From the NCBI RefSeq assembly GCF_004135645.1, contig NZ_SDPW01000001.1:930001-994000 (forward strand): DNA of 64,000 bases, given 5' to 3'. Positions within the stretch are counted from its first letter, which is position 1. Each line of letters starts with the position of its first letter. The notes beneath the pieces are model-generated. The model was not told the DNA's origin. It ran no database searches and was given only the letters and a program-made list of their open reading frames with translations. Made by a program: the position numbers and the translations under genes. The DNA is from Senegalimassilia faecalis. GTDB lineage: Bacteria; Actinomycetota; Coriobacteriia; Coriobacteriales; Eggerthellaceae. Positions 60,940 to 64,000 of this stretch are shown here, piece after piece.

Positions 60940-61027
60940 TTCGCTCGCATATCGATTTCAGGCCACATTCCCACACTTCGGTCGCATATCGATTTCCGGC
61001 CGCGTTCCCACGCTTCGGTCGAATTTC
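60940..61027. repeat. 37-bp tandem repeat, 2.3 copies
   Basis: Units 60940-60976 and 60977-61013 (TTCGSTCGCATATCGATTTC...) and a partial third, immediately after the paaK stop. Confidence 0.8.
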
Positions 61028-61044
61028 AACCTCGCCCTGCGCCC

Positions 61045-62286
61045 CTAGTAGCGGCTGTCGAAGATGCGCTTCGTTTTCTTTTCGCTGCGCGGAAGTTCGC
61101 CCATGGGAACGCCCTTTGCCTCGGGCGTGCAGCCGATCTTCGCCTTGAAGATGGCGGCCAGCTGCGCCTCGCAGCGCTCGAGCTCTTCGCCCTCAAGCGG
61201 CGTCTCGAACAGCACGGTCAGCACATCGTGCCCGTTCACGGCCTCGATCATCACCTGATACTCCGACGAAGCGCCGTCGGTAAACTGAATGACTTCCTCT
61301 ATCTGCGCCGGGAACATGTTGCAGCCCTTCACCTTCACCATGTCGTCGGTGCGGCCTGTCAGGATGTCGATGCGCGGGTGGTGGCAGCCGTACGCACACT
61401 TGCAGTCGCCCGGGATGATGCGCGTCAGGTCGTGCGTGCGGTAGCGGATAAGCGGCGCGCCCTGCTTGCGCAGCGTGGTCAGCACCAGCTCGCCCACTTC
61501 GCCGTCGGGCAGCGGCTCGCCCGTCTTCGGGTCGACGATCTCGCAGTACACGTAGTCTTCCCAGATGTGCATGCCGTGGTGCTCGTTGCACGAAATGCCG
61601 ATACCCGGGCCATATATCTCGGTCAAACCATAGATGTCGAAGATTTCGATGCCCATCTCGTTGGCGATGCGGTTGCGCATCTTGTCCCCCCAACGCTCGG
61701 AGCCGATCACGCCTTTGCGCAGGTCAAGCTTATCGCGCAGGCCGCGCTTGCTGATTTCCTCGGCCAGCAGCAGCGCATAGCTGCTAGTGCCGGTGATAAC
61801 GGTGGTGTGCAGGTCCTGCATCATCTTTAGCTGCTTTTCCGTGTTGCCGGGGCCCATGGGGATGGCCATGGCGCCCAAACGCTCGCAGCCCAGCTGAAAG
61901 CCGATGCCGGCAGTCCACAGGCCATAGCCCGGAGTGATCTGGATACGGTCCTTGTTCGTGATGCCCGCCGTTTCGTAGCAGCGCGCGAAAATGGTTGCCC
62001 AGTCGATGACGTCCTGCTGCGTGTACGGGATGATAACCGGCGTGCCCGTAGTGCCCGACGAGCTGTGGATGCGCACAACCTCTTCGTCGGGAACGGCCTG
62101 CAGTCCCAGCGGATACGCCTCGCGCAGGTCGGCCTTTTCCGAAAACGGCAGCTTCTCGAAATCTTCCTGCGTCTGCACGTCGGACAGGTCGATTCCCTTG
62201 AATTTCCGCGCGTAGAACGGCGAGCGGTCCTTCAGCGTTTTGAACTGGTTCTTGATGAGCTCAAGCTGCTCCGGCTTCATATCCAT
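61045..62286 (-). CDS. paaK: Phenylacetate-CoA ligase
   Basis: 413 residues from ATG 62286, 7 bases after GGGAG. AMP-forming ligase motifs: HSSSGTTGTPVIIPY (phosphate loop), YGLTEIYGPG, RYRTHDLTRIIPG, and the C-terminal lysine region RSEKKTKRIFD. It activates phenylacetate or a related aryl acetate to the CoA thioester. Next to iorBA it is a common archaeal/anaerobe arrangement in which aromatic amino acids are oxidised via arylpyruvates. Confidence 0.93.
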   Translation of the reverse strand: MDMKPEQLELIKNQFKTLKDRSPFYARKFKGIDLSDVQTQEDFEKLPFSEKADLREAYPLGLQAVPDEEVVRIHSSSGTTGTPVIIPYTQQDVIDWATIFARCYETAGITNKDRIQITPGYGLWTAGIGFQLGCERLGAMAIPMGPGNTEKQLKMMQDLHTTVITGTSSYALLLAEEISKRGLRDKLDLRKGVIGSERWGDKMRNRIANEMGIEIFDIYGLTEIYGPGIGISCNEHHGMHIWEDYVYCEIVDPKTGEPLPDGEVGELVLTTLRKQGAPLIRYRTHDLTRIIPGDCKCAYGCHHPRIDILTGRTDDMVKVKGCNMFPAQIEEVIQFTDGASSEYQVMIEAVNGHDVLTVLFETPLEGEELERCEAQLAAIFKAKIGCTPEAKGVPMGELPRSEKKTKRIFDSRY

Positions 62287-62766
62287 AGTAATCTCCCTTG
62301 GTAGGTGACGAATGATTCGATTGAATAGCAGGAAAAGTGCGAAAGGCGCTTCAAGCCCGTAAGCGAAGGGCAAGCGTGAACATCCAAGCCCCAAGCCTTG
62401 CAGGTCTTGAAGCTAAAGCCATCGACCAGCCAACGCGGTGCGCGCGGCTATGCGGGAAGATATGTCGGCTGCGAAAGTCATATCGCCATTGTAGGGCAAA
62501 CTGCAGAGCGCTCAATCCCCAAATAGCGAAGACGGGGCCGAAATAGGCCCCATCGGTGAAAAGTTTTGCATACTCGAGAGATGGTGCGCTCACGATGCGC
62601 GCCACAGTTTTGCGAAGACACTGCGTCGGCGGCGAACCGCACGCATGGCAACCCTCGTTAACGCGCACGCAGCGGCAAGTCGCAATGTTTCATACGCGAG
62701 ACCGCCATCGCGCGCAAACCGCGCGCCACGTTTCTCAACTAGCAATCGCCCGCAATAGCCTGTCAG
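62287..62766. other. Intergenic region (480 bp) between iorB and paaK
   Basis: No gene is supported; reading frames lack ribosome sites. A GGGGCC/GGCCCC hairpin at 62532-62555 might end the ior transcript. paaK then needs its own promoter, not clearly recognised. Confidence 0.55.
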
Positions 62767-63363
62767 CTACTCCGCCACAGCAATATCCACGGCACGCAGA
62801 TTCATGTCCACCAGCTTCGGCTTCACGCACGCGGCGATGGCGCTGCGCAGGTCAACCAAGCTGATAGGAATGCAACCCGTTTGCAGGGCTTTCGCCAGAA
62901 GCAGGTTGTTCAGCACCTTGCGGCTTCCCGCGGCCTCCACCAGCGCCTGGTCGTCCACGGGAATGAACGTTGCCTTCGTGCCCTCAAGCGCGCGCTGGAT
63001 GTTCGCCACCACGTCGATTGCACGGTACGGGTCGGTGGACAGCGCCGCCGTGACGGGCTGCACCGCCGTGGTTGCCGTGACCAGCGTGCCCGCCGGCGCC
63101 AAGTACGGAAGCACGCGCGCAGCCTCGGCCGGCTCGAACGCGATGACCAGGTCGGCCATGCCGCGGCTTACCAGCGATGCGTGCACCGTTTCGCCCTTGT
63201 CGCCGATGCGCACGTGCGACACCACGTTGCCGCCGCGCTGCGCCATGCCGATGGTTTCGGCCGTGCGCACCTGCCAGCCCTTTTCAAGCGCCGCCTGGGC
63301 CAACAACTTCGCCGCCAAAACGGTGCCCTGCCCGCCTACGCCTGCAAGTAAAACGTTAAGCAT
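62767..63363 (-). CDS. iorB: Indolepyruvate:ferredoxin oxidoreductase, beta subunit
   Basis: 198 residues from ATG 63363, which overlaps iorA's stop by 8 bases (coupled translation). The gamma-type fold shows NVLLAGVGGQGTVLAAKLLA and GMAQRGGNVVSHVRIG, diagnostic of IorB. With IorA it oxidises arylpyruvates to aryl-acetyl-CoA, reducing ferredoxin. Confidence 0.94.
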   Translation of the reverse strand: MLNVLLAGVGGQGTVLAAKLLAQAALEKGWQVRTAETIGMAQRGGNVVSHVRIGDKGETVHASLVSRGMADLVIAFEPAEAARVLPYLAPAGTLVTATTAVQPVTAALSTDPYRAIDVVANIQRALEGTKATFIPVDDQALVEAAGSRKVLNNLLLAKALQTGCIPISLVDLRSAIAACVKPKLVDMNLRAVDIAVAE

Positions 63364-64000
63364 TGTCGGCCCCTTCCCTCTTCGCAACCTGAATGCAATC
63401 GAACGGGCACACCTGCGTGCACAGCCCGCAACCGTTGCACTGGCTGGGGTCGATGAACGCCTGGCCGCGCTGGCCGCTTTTCGGGCCGCGCGCGTCGGCA
63501 TCGAATCCGATGCCCGGGCAGCCGATCTCGGTGATGCACTTCTTGCAGCCGGTGCAGCGCTGCGCGTCAAGCACCACGGGGACTTCGGGCTTGAACAGCT
63601 GCACGCACGGGCTTTCGAACAGAATGGCCGATGGACCCTCGAAATCGATGGCTTTCTTCGCCGCATCGATGGATTGTTGCAGGTCAAGCGGGTTTGCGTG
63701 CACGATACACTCCATGCCAAGCGCCTCAAGCACGCGCTCAATGGAGATGGGCTTGCGCTTCGGGCCCATCAGCGTCACGCCCGTGCCCGGATGCGGCTGG
63801 CTGCCCGTCATGGCCGTGGTAGCGTTGTCAAGCACGCACAGCGTGAAGTCGTGGCCGTTGTACACCGCGTTGGCCACACCGGTCATGCCGCTGGCGAAGA
63901 ACGTGGAGTCGCCGATGAACGCCAGCGCCTTCTTGCCGGGGTCGGCCACCGAAAAGCCCTGCGCCATGGTCACGCCGGCGCCCATGCAAAGGCACGTGTC
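63356..64000 (-). CDS. iorA: Indolepyruvate:ferredoxin oxidoreductase, alpha subunit (5' end beyond window)
   Basis: The last 214 codons are present; the frame is open at the right edge, so no start is seen. The TPP-binding segment (LAFIGDSTFFASGMTGVANAVYN, GDSTF motif) is followed by two 4Fe-4S ferredoxin motifs (CTGCKKCITEIGCPG; CNGCGLCTQVCPFDC). Ends by overlapping iorB. Confidence 0.94.
   Translation of the reverse strand, partial: DTCLCMGAGVTMAQGFSVADPGKKALAFIGDSTFFASGMTGVANAVYNGHDFTLCVLDNATTAMTGSQPHPGTGVTLMGPKRKPISIERVLEALGMECIVHANPLDLQQSIDAAKKAIDFEGPSAILFESPCVQLFKPEVPVVLDAQRCTGCKKCITEIGCPGIGFDADARGPKSGQRGQAFIDPSQCNGCGLCTQVCPFDCIQVAKREGADNA

Larger units (their letters stand above)
59857..61044. 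other. Gene-poor region (1188 bp) with RNA candidate and repeats
   Basis: Nothing certain is encoded as protein. A 63-codon minus-strand frame at 60073-60264 has a weak ribosome site and no family. An AT-rich zone (60285-60480) leads into the RNA candidate; beyond the terminator come the REP palindrome, a CACCAA/TTGGTG hairpin, repeat copy A and a 37-bp tandem repeat. Confidence 0.6.

Noticed and set aside
62351-62668. 105-codon minus-strand frame between iorB and paaK
   Set aside because: No ribosome site and no conserved features; treated as intergenic.

Overview
The window reads as chromosomal DNA of a high-GC anaerobic actinomycete of the Coriobacteriia, most likely family Eggerthellaceae. 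Pointers are two 12-helix MFS-like proteins with C-terminal LuxR helix-turn-helix domains, the actinobacterial fhaA-fhaB-pstP-rodA/pbpA-pknB cluster, an NRAMP-related transporter of the type described from Eggerthella lenta, a DMSO-reductase-family molybdoenzyme with an unlinked TorD chaperone, and genes for indolepyruvate/phenylacetate metabolism. The genus cannot be fixed from this sequence alone. Both ends cut genes: the 3' part of a large surface adhesin at the left edge and the 5' part of iorA at the right edge.

Layout. 1-5.8 kb: a secreted VWA/pilin-repeat adhesin and, divergently, a membrane LuxR-type regulator. 5.9-17.8 kb: a mostly minus-strand housekeeping block with a CstA-type transporter, class I aldolase, small membrane and envelope proteins, an odd D-Ala-D-Ala-ligase-like ATP-grasp protein and serS. 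17.9-24 kb: a 5'-truncated M20 amidohydrolase, two palindromic 140-bp elements, an atypical molybdopterin oxidoreductase, two small proteins and a formamidase-family enzyme. 24.2-28 kb: a membrane Ser/Thr kinase transcribed from an apparently leaderless promoter, divergent from a secreted nuclease.

28-34.3 kb is an accessory, more AT-rich stretch. It holds an AAA_14/DUF4143 ATPase bracketed by phased palindromes, a Sau3AI-type (GATC) restriction-modification operon that also carries an SRAP (YedK/HMCES) gene, and a 1-kb gene-free zone full of palindromes. 34.3-39.5 kb: a divergent GroEL under a CIRCE operator, a LOG-family protein, a TorD chaperone with a companion protein, and a small secreted protein. 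39.9-50.4 kb: a second MFS-LuxR regulator, a five-unit inverted-repeat array, then the cell-wall growth and Ser/Thr-phosphorylation operon, in which the SEDS polymerase and the class B PBP are fused in one protein.

50.4-64 kb: a frameshifted gene, two identical tRNA-Arg(ACG) genes, a MgtE-N/CBS sensor paired with an NRAMP-related Mg2+ transporter, an Rrf2 regulator, 5-formyl-THF cyclo-ligase, NhaC- and PutP-type sodium-linked transporters, a gene-free zone that probably encodes a structured RNA with a strong terminator, and the paaK-iorBA aryl-acid genes.

The least conventional signals are (i) three roughly 140-bp palindromic elements with the same central core TTTCCCCAGKTCAMA at exactly the same geometric position, (ii) the phased 22-bp palindromes around the DUF4143 ATPase and similar T4-centred palindromes elsewhere in the accessory zone, (iii) the five-unit array at 42.1-42.3 kb, and (iv) the candidate RNA gene ending in a strong terminator at 60.7 kb.
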